Assembly (NCBI RefSeq): GCF_044797955.1
Contig: NZ_CP085211.1
Coordinates: 620,001-684,000, forward strand
Source: Idiomarina seosinensis_A
Lineage (GTDB): Bacteria; Pseudomonadota; Gammaproteobacteria; Enterobacterales; Alteromonadaceae
Length of the DNA: 64,000 bases
Direction: 5' to 3'
Shown here: in pieces, positions 53,966 through 61,444 of the stretch
Layout: the number at the start of each line of letters is the position of its first letter
Position numbering within the stretch: position 1 is the first letter of the stretch
The notes under the pieces: generated by a model
Seen by the model: the letters and a program-made list of their open reading frames with translations, nothing else
The model's database searches: none
What the model was told of the DNA's origin: nothing
Translations under genes and position numbers: made by a program

Positions 53966-55198
53966 ATGCGTATTAGTACCAACTTATTATTTCAGCGCGG
54001 CCTCGATTCACTGCAGCGCTCTGAAGGCGCTTTAAACAAAGTGCAGCAGCAACTGACCCGACAAACCAAAATTCTGTCGCCCTCTGACGATCCCATTGCT
54101 AACTCGCAGGTAATGAACCTGAACAACGCACTGGCACAGAACGATCAGTTTATGCGCAACAGCATCAGTTTAGAGGCTAACCTGCGCTCGTCCGAATCCA
54201 ACCTGAACGGCGTTAACGACTCACTGCAGCGCGCCCGTCAACTGGCCGCCGGCGTCATAAACGGCAGCTACGGGGCGGAAGAACGCAATGCGGTTGCCAA
54301 AGAGCTGCGCGCCATCGAAAAGCAAATGTTTGACCAGGCCAATGCCCGCGACGCCCAGGGTGAATACCTATTTTCCGGTTATCAAAGCCGTAAGCAACCG
54401 ATGGAATATGATGCCGCCAGTCAGTCTTACCAGTACGTCAGCGACCAGGGGCAGCGGAACATTCAGTTAACTCCTAATCTGAAACTGGCGGCCAACGAAC
54501 CCGGCAACAAACCCTTCGCGCCCGTCTCACAGCGGGTCGATCTTGAAGTCAGCGGCGGTGGTGACTTTGTTGATAAACTGAACGTCAGTGATCGTGACCA
54601 GTACATTAACTTTGCAGAAGCGAACGCTGACGCTAGTGGTAACCCGATTGATCTGGAATTTGTGTTTGACGGCAGCGGTGGCTATGACGTATTTAACAGT
54701 GCTGACCCGGTGGCTACCCGCACCGCCATTGGCTCAGGCTCCATCACCGATGGTAAGGTAAACTATCAGGGCATGGAAATCAGCCTTGACCAGAATAACT
54801 TACCTGCGGCTGACGACACCATTACTCTGAAAACCGGTGAACCGGTGCAGCGCAACGCCATTACCCTGGTCAGCGACTTAGCCTCAGCACTAGAAGGTGG
54901 CGGTATTGACGGCCAGTGGCAAAACGAAGCCAGCTGGGCCCTCGATGATCTGAACGAGGCCATGGATAATGTGGTCGGCACCCAGGCCGAAATCGGCGCC
55001 CGCATGAACACCATGGAATCGGCAAAAACTCAGTTGCGTGACAGCGATGTAGTTAACCAAACCGCCCGCGCTGAACTGGCCGATGTCGATTACAACGAAG
55101 CGGTGACCGAGCTGGTGAAAAATGAAACGCTGTATCAGGCTTCGCAGCAGGTATTTTCACGGATTAATCAGCTGAGTCTGTTTGATTACGTGAATTAA
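53966..55198 (+). CDS. flgL: Hook-filament junction protein FlgL (HAP3)
   Basis: 410 residues; flagellin-like N-terminus MRISTNLLFQRGLDSLQRSE and a C-terminal helix (LVKNETLYQASQQVFSRINQ). Longer than the roughly 317-residue E. coli protein, again in the central exposed part. It is 6 bases after flgK and closes that operon. Confidence 0.9.
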   Translation: MRISTNLLFQRGLDSLQRSEGALNKVQQQLTRQTKILSPSDDPIANSQVMNLNNALAQNDQFMRNSISLEANLRSSESNLNGVNDSLQRARQLAAGVINGSYGAEERNAVAKELRAIEKQMFDQANARDAQGEYLFSGYQSRKQPMEYDAASQSYQYVSDQGQRNIQLTPNLKLAANEPGNKPFAPVSQRVDLEVSGGGDFVDKLNVSDRDQYINFAEANADASGNPIDLEFVFDGSGGYDVFNSADPVATRTAIGSGSITDGKVNYQGMEISLDQNNLPAADDTITLKTGEPVQRNAITLVSDLASALEGGGIDGQWQNEASWALDDLNEAMDNVVGTQAEIGARMNTMESAKTQLRDSDVVNQTARAELADVDYNEAVTELVKNETLYQASQQVFSRINQLSLFDYVN

Positions 55199-55213
55199 TC
55201 GATGAGTCTGGAT

Positions 55214-55392
55214 GCGGGCTTCGCCCGCAGGTTTGGAGCCGCTTCGCAGCGGTTTTGTTTATCTGACGATAAGGTTCTGTGCTGCTTTGCAGCGGTTTTG
55301 TTTGGCCTGCGGCCAAGGTTTTAAACCGTTGCGAAGCGACACAAAACAGCGGTCGCAGGCCGCACAAAACCCGACCAACGGTCGCCACAACC
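55214..55392. repeat. Modular hairpin array B (flgL-fliC)
   Basis: Modules GCGGGC-TTC-GCCCGC, CCGCT-N4-AGCGG, GCTGC-TTT-GCAGC, GGCC-TGC-GGCC with GGTTTTGTTT-type linkers, then a flip at GGTTTTAAACC (55317-55327), then GTTGC-GAA-GCGAC, a CGGT/GGCCG-like module and GACC-AAC-GGTC with CACAAAAC linkers. The 375-base flgL-fliC gap holds this array, a T-run and the fliC promoter; no gene. Confidence 0.82.
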
Positions 55393-55431
55393 TTTTTTCT
55401 CATCCCATGAGAAAAAAATTCACTTTTTTTC

Positions 55432-55458
55432 TAAAGCATCCCAATCCCCCGCCGATAC
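55432..55458 (+). promoter_or_regulatory. Sigma-28 promoter of fliC
   Basis: TAAA (55432-55435), exactly 15 bases, GCCGATAC (55451-55458). The first bases after TAAA and the C-run before GCCGATAC resemble the flaG promoter. A weaker GCCGATCC lies at 55497. Confidence 0.85.
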
Positions 55459-55573
55459 CCTTTACGAGAGGAAATTTTAATCAGGCAAAACACAACGCCG
55501 ATCCGTTCCTCCAGCTTGGCGACACAACTTTGGTAAAACCAAGCTTTCGTTTAAAACTAAGGGAGCATGCAAC

Positions 55574-57139
55574 ATGGCTTTATATGTAAACACCAACGTC
55601 AGCTCGATCAACGCACAGAATCAGTTGACTAAATCAGGCAATACGCTTGACCAAGCTTTCGAACGTTTGTCGTCAGGCCTCCGTATCAACAGCGCAGCAG
55701 ACGACGCAGCTGGTCTACAAATCTCAAACCGTCTGACCTCACAGGTTAACGGTCTAAACGTAGCAACTCGTAACGCTAATGACGGCGTATCAGTAGCTCA
55801 AACCGCCGAAGGCGCGATGGCTGAGTCAACCAATATTTTGCAGCGCATGCGTGAGTTGGCACTGCAGTCAGCGAACGGTTCAAACAGTTCTGAGGACCGT
55901 GCAGCACTGCAAAAAGAAGTGTCTTCGCTGAGCTCTGAGTTATCACGTATTTCTGAAACCACTTCGTTTGGTGGACAGAAATTGTTAGACGGAAGCTTCG
56001 GCTCAAAGTCATTCCAGATTGGTGCTAACGCAAATGAAACTATTGACGTTGCACTATCGTCTGTCGGTGCTGAAAAAATTGGTTTAGAAGGAAAGTCAGT
56101 AGACGTAGCGGCTGTTACCGGCTTTGCCGGCGCACGTACTTCTGAGCTAACGTTCTCGGATAGTGATTCTTTATCCCTAACTGTTGGCGGAAATGAAACT
56201 GATATTTCATTAACCGACGGCATGAGCGCCTCTGATTTAGCAGGCAAAATTAATGCAGCAGATGACGTATACAACGTTAAGGCGACGACAGAAGTTGCGG
56301 TTGGTGGCTTTGATACAGACACAACAGGCGGCGATCAGTTTACTCTCAACGTAGATGGAGTGGAAATCTCCTTTACGGCAGGTGCGACAGATGACAGTGA
56401 CGCGATTGTTGCGGGACTAAACACTGCAATAGATGCTGCAACTCAAGAGGCCCTGGAGAATAAGGGAATAACTGCTTCTGTTCAAAATGATGGTACCGAT
56501 GATTACCTAGTATTCAAAAATGAAAATGGTGATAACGTCAATGTTACATTAGAGACCCAAGCCGGGGGCACCGATGCTAGCGCTGGTGGGCAAATACAGG
56601 CATGGAACTCTGATGACGCAGGAACAGCAAGTGCGTTAGTAGGTTCCGCTGTTGATGGTACAGGTGTAGCCGCGGATAGCACAGGGTCAGACAGTGCATC
56701 TGTAACAGGACGTTTAGACTGGAGCGACGCTATAGTGTCATCAGACGTAGGTACAGCATCTTTGACTGCGGCTGGATCGCTAGGTGGCGCGGGAACAGCG
56801 ACGCTTGGAACAACAACTTCTTTGTCCAGTGTTGACGGTATTGATATTGGAACTCAAGGCGGCGCACAATCAGCTGTCGATGTTATTGACTCTGCAATAG
56901 CCCAGATTGACGGACAACGTGCAGACTTGGGTGCGGTTCAAAACCGGTTCCAGAGTACTATCTCTAACTTAAGTAATATCTCTGAAAACGTATCTGCGGC
57001 TCGTTCACGAGTTCGTGATGCGGACTTCGCGGCAGAGACAGCGCAGCTGACTCAGGCTCAGATCACGCAGCAGGCGTCAACCACTATCCTAGCGCAGGCG
57101 AACCAGCGTCCACAGGCTGCTCTGTCACTGTTGGGTTAA
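55574..57139 (+). CDS. fliC: Flagellin
   Basis: 521 residues. Conserved D0/D1 ends: MALYVNTNVSSINAQNQLTK at the start and QQASTTILAQANQRPQAALS near the end. The central part (about 170-435) is Ala/Asp/Thr/Gly-rich and includes a hook-IN-like repeat (FTLNVDGVEISFTAGA). It is the only flagellin gene here. It uses a leader of about 115 bases after its sigma-28 promoter, with ribosome site GGGAG. Confidence 0.93.
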   Translation: MALYVNTNVSSINAQNQLTKSGNTLDQAFERLSSGLRINSAADDAAGLQISNRLTSQVNGLNVATRNANDGVSVAQTAEGAMAESTNILQRMRELALQSANGSNSSEDRAALQKEVSSLSSELSRISETTSFGGQKLLDGSFGSKSFQIGANANETIDVALSSVGAEKIGLEGKSVDVAAVTGFAGARTSELTFSDSDSLSLTVGGNETDISLTDGMSASDLAGKINAADDVYNVKATTEVAVGGFDTDTTGGDQFTLNVDGVEISFTAGATDDSDAIVAGLNTAIDAATQEALENKGITASVQNDGTDDYLVFKNENGDNVNVTLETQAGGTDASAGGQIQAWNSDDAGTASALVGSAVDGTGVAADSTGSDSASVTGRLDWSDAIVSSDVGTASLTAAGSLGGAGTATLGTTTSLSSVDGIDIGTQGGAQSAVDVIDSAIAQIDGQRADLGAVQNRFQSTISNLSNISENVSAARSRVRDADFAAETAQLTQAQITQQASTTILAQANQRPQAALSLLG

Positions 57140-57191
57140 TCCTTCACGGGAAAATAACCAGCAACGACTTAAACAGTCTAATGGAATACAG

Positions 57192-57218
57192 ACGGCTCCT
57201 TCGGGGGCCGTTTTTTTT
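57192..57218 (+). terminator. Rho-independent terminator of fliC
   Basis: ACGGCTCC-TTC-GGGGGCCGT followed by eight T, 53 bases after the flagellin stop. Confidence 0.88.
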
Positions 57219-57221
57219 GGT

Positions 57222-57472
57222 CACCCTTGGGGTGAGGTTATGTGCGGCTTTGCCGCGGTCGTGTTCTCTTCGAGAGGTTATGTGCGGCTTTGCCGCGGTT
57301 TTGTTCAGCTGCGCTGAGGTTTTGCGTGGCCTTCGGCCACGGTGTTGTGCCGCTTCGCGGCGGTTAAACCTTGCGCGCAGCGCAAACAAAACCGCCACAA
57401 AGTGGCACACAACCGTCGCGAAGCGACACAAAACCTCCCGCAGGGAACAATAACCTCCCGCAGGGAACAAAA
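57222..57472. repeat. Modular hairpin array C (fliC-mazF)
   Basis: Left half, linker GGTTTTGT-like: CACCC-TTG-GGGTG, GCGGC-TTT-GCCGC, CTC-TTC-GAG, GCGGC-TTT-GCCGC, CAGC-TGC-GCTG, GTGGCC-TTC-GGCCAC, GCCGC-TTC-GCGGC. Flip at GGTTAAACC (57362-57370). Right half, linker ACAAAACC-like: TTGCGC-GCA-GCGCAA, GCCAC-AAA-GTGGC, GTCGC-GAA-GCGAC, TCCC-GCA-GGGA twice. Its last 57 bases (57412-57468) recur in array D. The 352-base gap between fliC and mazF holds this array and the fliC terminator only. Confidence 0.9.
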
Positions 57473-57491
57473 CAGTTGCCCAACAACACCC

Positions 57492-57845
57492 CTAAATCTC
57501 CTCCCCTCCGATTAAAGGGATTAAGCGGACCAGAACGTCTTTTAATACGCCTTTTTCTGCGGTGTTGATAAATTTGGCTTTTCGGCTTCGCCAGGACAGT
57601 GTTTGAATAAGGTTGCTTGCTACTACGCTCGGTGAGTCTAAGTTGTCTATTGGAACTTCGGTCAGACTACCGCGAATACTGGTGCTGATTGGACAGCAAA
57701 TCAGCAGTCCACTTGCCTTATTATAAGCCGCTGAGCTAAGTACAAAGGCGAGGCGATACATGCCAATTTCTTTGCCTTTGGATGGTTCAAAATCCAGCCA
57801 GATAATGTGATTGCGATCCGGTATGTATTGGCTCAATCCTGCCAC
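57492..57845 (-). CDS. mazF: MazF/PemK-type endoribonuclease toxin
   Basis: 117 residues. IPDRNHIIWLDFEPSKGKEI at the start (the conserved D-G/R-x-x-W-x-D-F-x-P region), RLAFVLSSAAYNKASGLLIC, CPISTS and the basic KAKFINTAEKGVLK-like segment match MazF/PemK. It cleaves RNA in the cytoplasm. It overlaps its antitoxin by 13 bases and is read on the strand opposite to the flagellar genes. It is flanked by arrays C and D. Confidence 0.87.
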   Translation of the reverse strand: MAGLSQYIPDRNHIIWLDFEPSKGKEIGMYRLAFVLSSAAYNKASGLLICCPISTSIRGSLTEVPIDNLDSPSVVASNLIQTLSWRSRKAKFINTAEKGVLKDVLVRLIPLIGGEEI

Positions 57846-58096
57846 TCCTCATCGATAAGATCGATGGCCTCTTCTGCATGCGCAGCTTCAGGAGTCATAT
57901 CGTCTAACAGTTGTTGTTCAGAAAAAGGCAGCTTCACCTGCCTTTCATTTTTTGCCGGTTTTACGGTCATTATGCCACCCTTAGTTTCAATCAATACTTG
58001 AGTTCCTTCACTAAAGTCTGGTAATTCAGCCATAGGCTTGGAAATTCGTAGTGCCAACGAGTTACCCCAGCGTTTAATTTCAGTCTTGAAGATCAT
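57833..58096 (-). CDS. mazE: MazE/AbrB-type antitoxin
   Basis: 87 residues from the ATG at 58096, giving the classic N-terminus IFKTEIKRWGNSLALRISK (AbrB/MazE DNA-binding fold). The acidic C-terminus (EEAIDLIDEEWQD) is the toxin-neutralising tail. An in-frame ATG ten codons upstream would add a non-conserved leader. The gene has an inverted repeat upstream as a candidate autoregulatory operator. Confidence 0.86.
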   Translation of the reverse strand: MIFKTEIKRWGNSLALRISKPMAELPDFSEGTQVLIETKGGIMTVKPAKNERQVKLPFSEQQLLDDMTPEAAHAEEAIDLIDEEWQD

Positions 58097-58126
58097 ACTA
58101 AGTGCCACATCTGTGAATATAGCCAT

Positions 58127-58149
58127 AAGTATACACGGAGTAGATACTT
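58127..58149. promoter_or_regulatory. Inverted repeat upstream of mazE
   Basis: AAGTAT-N11-ATACTT, 30 bases from the mazE start. MazE-MazF complexes usually repress their own promoter through such palindromes. The minus-strand sequence TATACTT may be a -10 element. Confidence 0.4.
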
Positions 58150-58151
58150 GT

Positions 58152-58334
58152 GTCGCTTTGCGACGGTTCTGTGTGGCCTTTGGCCACGGTTTTGTTCAGC
58201 TTCGCTGAAGTCTTGTGCCGCTCCGCGGCGGTAAAACCCGGCCGCAGGCCGCCAAAACCTTGCGCGCAGCGCAAACACCACCGTCGCGAAGCGACACAAA
58301 ACCTCCCACAGGGAACAATAACCTCCCGCAGGGA
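58152..58334. repeat. Modular hairpin array D (mazE - four-helix gene)
   Basis: Left: GTCGC-TTT-GCGAC, GTGGCC-TTT-GGCCAC, CAGC-TTC-GCTG, GCCGC-TCC-GCGGC. Flip at GGTAAAACC (58230-58238). Right: GGCC-GCA-GGCC, TTGCGC-GCA-GCGCAA, GTCGC-GAA-GCGAC, TCCC-ACA-GGGA, TCCC-GCA-GGGA. Bases 58280-58336 repeat 57412-57468 with one mismatch, including the odd ACAATAACC linker. Confidence 0.9.
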
Positions 58335-58338
58335 ACTC

Positions 58339-58677
58339 TCACTCCATCCTCTTTTTCAACCGATTCAACCCCACATAAATCCGCTTACTGCGATGCAGTA
58401 AATCTTTTGCCTGTTTCTCGCTTAGCCACTGCATTTTTTGCGCGAGCATGATTTGGGTCTGTAATTCTGCGGCGGAACCGATGGCGTAAATGAGCATGCG
58501 GCGTTTGTCTTTTTGTGAATCCCGAGTAACGCCTTCAGCGATGTTGCTGGGGATCGATATTGCGCATCGTGAAACCTGATTATAAAAGGGCTGATGATTA
58601 AATCGTTTAAACAGCTCCATAATTTCTATTGCTAAATCTGTTGATTGCTGCCACACCCACAGTTTTTCGTAGTTCAT
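58339..58677 (-). CDS. Four-helix-bundle protein (23S rRNA intervening-sequence protein family)
   Basis: 112 residues from the ATG at 58677, giving MNYEKLWVWQQSTDLAIEIM. IPSNIAEGVTRDSQKDKRRM and a C-terminal LNRLKKRME match the IVP/S23 four-helix-bundle family. The longer in-frame ORF runs into the repeat array and is rejected. The family is also found as IVS-encoded protein in 23S rRNA and as the DGR accessory Avd, but no rRNA or reverse transcriptase is nearby. Function unknown; the gene lies between arrays D and E. Confidence 0.82.
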   Translation of the reverse strand: MNYEKLWVWQQSTDLAIEIMELFKRFNHQPFYNQVSRCAISIPSNIAEGVTRDSQKDKRRMLIYAIGSAAELQTQIMLAQKMQWLSEKQAKDLLHRSKRIYVGLNRLKKRME

Positions 58678-58756
58678 AAAAAATCCAAATAAAACAAAAT
58701 AGGCTAGTGGGAAATTGTTGTGTGAAGTTTGGGGCGTATTTTGGGGTAGGTGATGG

Positions 58757-58960
58757 GCGGCTTTGCCGCGGTAAAACCCGGCCGCAGGCCGCCAAAACCT
58801 CCCGCAGGGAACAAAACCTTGCGCGCAGCGCAAACAAAACCGTCGCGCAGCGACACAAAACCTCCCGCAGGGAGCAAAACCTTGCGCGCAGCGCAAACAA
58901 AACCGTCGCGCAGCGACACAAAACCTCCCAAAGGGACACAAAACCTCGGCCGCAGGCCGA
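58757..58960. repeat. Modular hairpin array E (four-helix gene - flaG)
   Basis: One left module GCGGC-TTT-GCCGC, flip at GGTAAAACC, then nine right modules: GGCC, TCCC, TTGCGC, GTCGC, TCCC, TTGCGC, GTCGC, TCCC, TCGGCC, each with GCA or AAA loop and (A)CAAAACC linker. A 63-base three-module block at 58798-58860 is duplicated at 58861-58923 with one mismatch. Bases 58768-58800 repeat 58228-58260 of array D perfectly. The 404-base gap also holds the flaG promoter and about 80 plain bases next to the four-helix gene; no other gene is seen. Confidence 0.92.
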
Positions 58961-58984
58961 ACAAAAAATATTCAAACAAATCGC

Positions 58985-59011
58985 TAAAGTTCACCACCGC
59001 CCCGCCGATAC
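58985..59011 (+). promoter_or_regulatory. Sigma-28 promoter of flaG-fliD-fliS
   Basis: TAAA (58985-58988), exactly 15 bases, GCCGATAC (59004-59011); 70 bases before the flaG start. Confidence 0.85.
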
Positions 59012-59081
59012 CCTACACGTACCAGTGTATTTTTTGCACTGATTGGCTATCATAACCTTATAAAAAAGAGAGGACATGGTT

Positions 59082-59519
59082 ATGGGTGAGTTCACGATTA
59101 GTTCCCGCGATGTGCTGCGGTCAAATGCCGGTAATGCTGCTGATCCTATCAGTGGAAGGGGTCAGTTGCGTGAGCAGGTGATGGGTGCAGTTAAAGCGGT
59201 GCAGCAGCAGGCAAATGCGGCACCGCCGGCGGATGCAGTAAAGGAAGGTCAGGCGAGTGCGCAGACAAGCTCCAGTGCCGCTGCAGTAGCTGAGCAAATT
59301 GAGCAGCTTAATCAATCTCAGACAATTCGCAACACCAGCTTACAATTTGTCATGCAGGAGAATAACGAACCTCCGGTGGTGCAGGTTGTGGATCAGGACA
59401 GTGGTGATGTAATCCGGCAAATTCCCTCGGAAGTTGCGGTAAAGATTGCTAAAGCTATTGACGAATTGGTCGATACAGAGGACAGTCGTAGCGGATTTCT
59501 GTTCGACAGCAATATATAA
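59082..59519 (+). CDS. flaG: Flagellar protein FlaG
   Basis: 145 residues from the ATG at 59082, eight bases after AGAGG; an ATG two codons earlier is too close to that site. A low-complexity N-half precedes the FlaG domain (LQFVMQENNEPPVVQVVDQD and DVIRQIPSEVAVKIAKAIDE). It influences filament length. It heads the flaG-fliD-fliS unit. Confidence 0.88.
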   Translation: MGEFTISSRDVLRSNAGNAADPISGRGQLREQVMGAVKAVQQQANAAPPADAVKEGQASAQTSSSAAAVAEQIEQLNQSQTIRNTSLQFVMQENNEPPVVQVVDQDSGDVIRQIPSEVAVKIAKAIDELVDTEDSRSGFLFDSNI

Positions 59520-59556
59520 ATCAGCTAATCGCTGGTAGTGGTTTAGGAGGCCAAAC

Positions 59557-60942
59557 ATGGCAAGTATTTCATCCTTAGGTGCACAATCGGGGCTCGACTT
59601 AGAAAGTATCGTTCAGGGTACTCTTGATGCCGAGCGCAGACCCAAAGTGAACCGGCTGGATCGGCAAGAGGGTCAGTTATCAGTCGAACTGTCCTTTATT
59701 GGCGAACTGAAATCGGTCATGTCGGAATTCAAAACAGCTGCCGGTAAACTAGCGGATGCTGATCAGTACAGTCAACGTAAAACATCCGTCAGCCAACCAG
59801 ATTCGGGCAAGGCAATCTCAGTCAGTAGTGACGGCGATGCGGCCCCGGGTTCGTTCGCCATCGAAGTACTGAATAAAGCTGAGGGCAGCAGGGCCACTTC
59901 AACGCCGGGAGCCTTTGCTACCGCCGATGATGTGGTCAGCACCCAGGCAGGCAGTCTGACCTTTAGTGCTGGTGATAAAACCTTTACCGTTGATGTTGCC
60001 GCCGATGCAACGTTAGATGATATTCGTCAGCAGGTGAACGACGCTGGCGATAATTTTGGCGTGTCACTGAACATTATCAACACCGGTTCCGAGGCACGTT
60101 TAGTGGCTTCGTCGACTGAAACAGGCGTTGGTAATGACATCAGTATTTCCAACACCAACGCCGACTTTGATGCCCTGTCTACGGTGGCTAACGACGGTAC
60201 TGCCGGTGGCATGACCATTGCTGCAGACGATCAGGCAACGGACGCCCGCATCCGGGTTGATGGTATCGAAGCGACCAGTGCTGATAATACCTTTGAAGAC
60301 GTGATCCAGGGTTCGAGCATTACTGTGGAAGGTGAGACCCAGCCCGGTGAATTTGCCACCATGACCATTGCCGAAGATAACAGTGCGGTGCGTAAGAATA
60401 TCGACGGTTTTGTCAAAGCCTACAATAACGTTGTGGGGCTGCTGGATCAGGCCGGTGCTGAGGGAGCGCAGTTTCAGGGTGATGCGACGGTCCGTAGTAT
60501 TGAAAATCAGATGCGCCGTTTTTTAAGCGCGGATTCGGGTGGCCTGAGCATGTTTAATGCCGGTTTTGGTATTGACGAAGATGGCAGGCTGCAACAGGAA
60601 AATACGCTGACCAGTGTCAGTGAAGTCGCTAACGAGCGCTTTGCTGACTTTGAAAAGCTGTTTGCCGGTGAAACAGGCCTGGGCTCTCGCATTGAGGATT
60701 ACGTCAATACTTACACCAGTTTTGGTGGCTCGTTACAAAGCCGCACGGACTCGCTGAACAATCGTCTGGATCGTGTTGATGATCAGCGAACGCAATTGAA
60801 CGAACGCTTAGAGCGATTAGAAAGCTCGTTACGACAAAAGTATTCCGGTCTGGACTCGTTATTGGGTCAGTTGCAGTCAACCAGTAGTCGGTTGGACCAG
60901 CAGCTGAGCAACTTACCAGGCTTTTCGCGTAATAAAGACTAA
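59557..60942 (+). CDS. fliD: Filament cap protein FliD (HAP2)
   Basis: 461 residues. N-terminus SISSLGAQSGLDLESIVQGT and C-terminal coiled coil (RLERLESSLRQKYSGLDSLL, then LQSTSSRLDQQLSNLPG) are diagnostic. It caps the growing filament. Ribosome site TTAGGAGG. Confidence 0.92.
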   Translation: MASISSLGAQSGLDLESIVQGTLDAERRPKVNRLDRQEGQLSVELSFIGELKSVMSEFKTAAGKLADADQYSQRKTSVSQPDSGKAISVSSDGDAAPGSFAIEVLNKAEGSRATSTPGAFATADDVVSTQAGSLTFSAGDKTFTVDVAADATLDDIRQQVNDAGDNFGVSLNIINTGSEARLVASSTETGVGNDISISNTNADFDALSTVANDGTAGGMTIAADDQATDARIRVDGIEATSADNTFEDVIQGSSITVEGETQPGEFATMTIAEDNSAVRKNIDGFVKAYNNVVGLLDQAGAEGAQFQGDATVRSIENQMRRFLSADSGGLSMFNAGFGIDEDGRLQQENTLTSVSEVANERFADFEKLFAGETGLGSRIEDYVNTYTSFGGSLQSRTDSLNNRLDRVDDQRTQLNERLERLESSLRQKYSGLDSLLGQLQSTSSRLDQQLSNLPGFSRNKD

Positions 60943-60964
60943 TTGACAATCATAGAGGTTCGTT

Positions 60965-61435
60965 ATGAACAATAAGCTGAAAAACTACACCCGCGACAAT
61001 GTGCGTAATCGTCTGGAAGACGCCGACCCCTACACGGTTATTCAAATGCTGATGCAGGGCGTGCTGGAAAATTGTAACTACGCCAAGGGTGCTATTCAGC
61101 GCAAAGATATGGAGAAAAAATCGCTGCATATTGGCAAAGCGCAGGCGATCCTGGAGTCCTTGATTGTCAGCCTGAATCCACAGGCCGGCGCTGATGCCAC
61201 CGATAACCTGATCGGTTTGTACGGTTACATGAGTAGCCGGCTGATGACAGCATCCATCGAATTGAATAGCGATATTATTGATGAAGTTATGGGGCTGATG
61301 GTACAAATTAAAAGCTCATGGGATCAGATCCCCGCGGAAGCCCGTCAGGAAGCCCATGACGTACTGGGTAAACTGCACGCCCAGGAAGATGCGGCGCACC
61401 AGCAGGAAGTTCAGCGCGTTGCCAGCAGTGCTTAA
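60965..61435 (+). CDS. fliS: Flagellin export chaperone FliS
   Basis: 156 residues; helical, with DADPYTVIQMLMQGVLENCN and LGKLHAQEDAAHQQ regions. FliS binds flagellin in the cytoplasm and carries it to the export gate. A little longer than average because of the C-terminal tail. Confidence 0.88.
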   Translation: MNNKLKNYTRDNVRNRLEDADPYTVIQMLMQGVLENCNYAKGAIQRKDMEKKSLHIGKAQAILESLIVSLNPQAGADATDNLIGLYGYMSSRLMTASIELNSDIIDEVMGLMVQIKSSWDQIPAEARQEAHDVLGKLHAQEDAAHQQEVQRVASSA

Positions 61436-61444
61436 TTGCTAGCT

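Noticed and set aside
55497..55504. Second sigma-28 promoter for fliC (GCCGATCC)
   Set aside because: It has two mismatches in the -10 and only TAAT at -35; the perfect site at 55432-55458 is sufficient.
57144..57470. ORFs of 60-120 residues on both strands across the repeat arrays, rich in R, A and F
   Set aside because: They arise because the modules are GC-rich and stop-poor; no ribosome site and no conserved protein. The same holds at 55164-55403, 58150-58451, 58607-59055 and 62571-62840.
58339..58677. Diversity-generating retroelement, because the four-helix protein resembles Avd
   Set aside because: No reverse transcriptase and no template/variable repeat pair are visible; the family has many other contexts.
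58678..58941. N-terminal extension of the four-helix gene into array E
   Set aside because: The extension is only repeat translation; the family N-terminus begins at the ATG at 58677.
58757..58960. CRISPR array
   Set aside because: There is no constant repeat with unique spacers; the variable parts are self-complementary stems and no cas gene is near.
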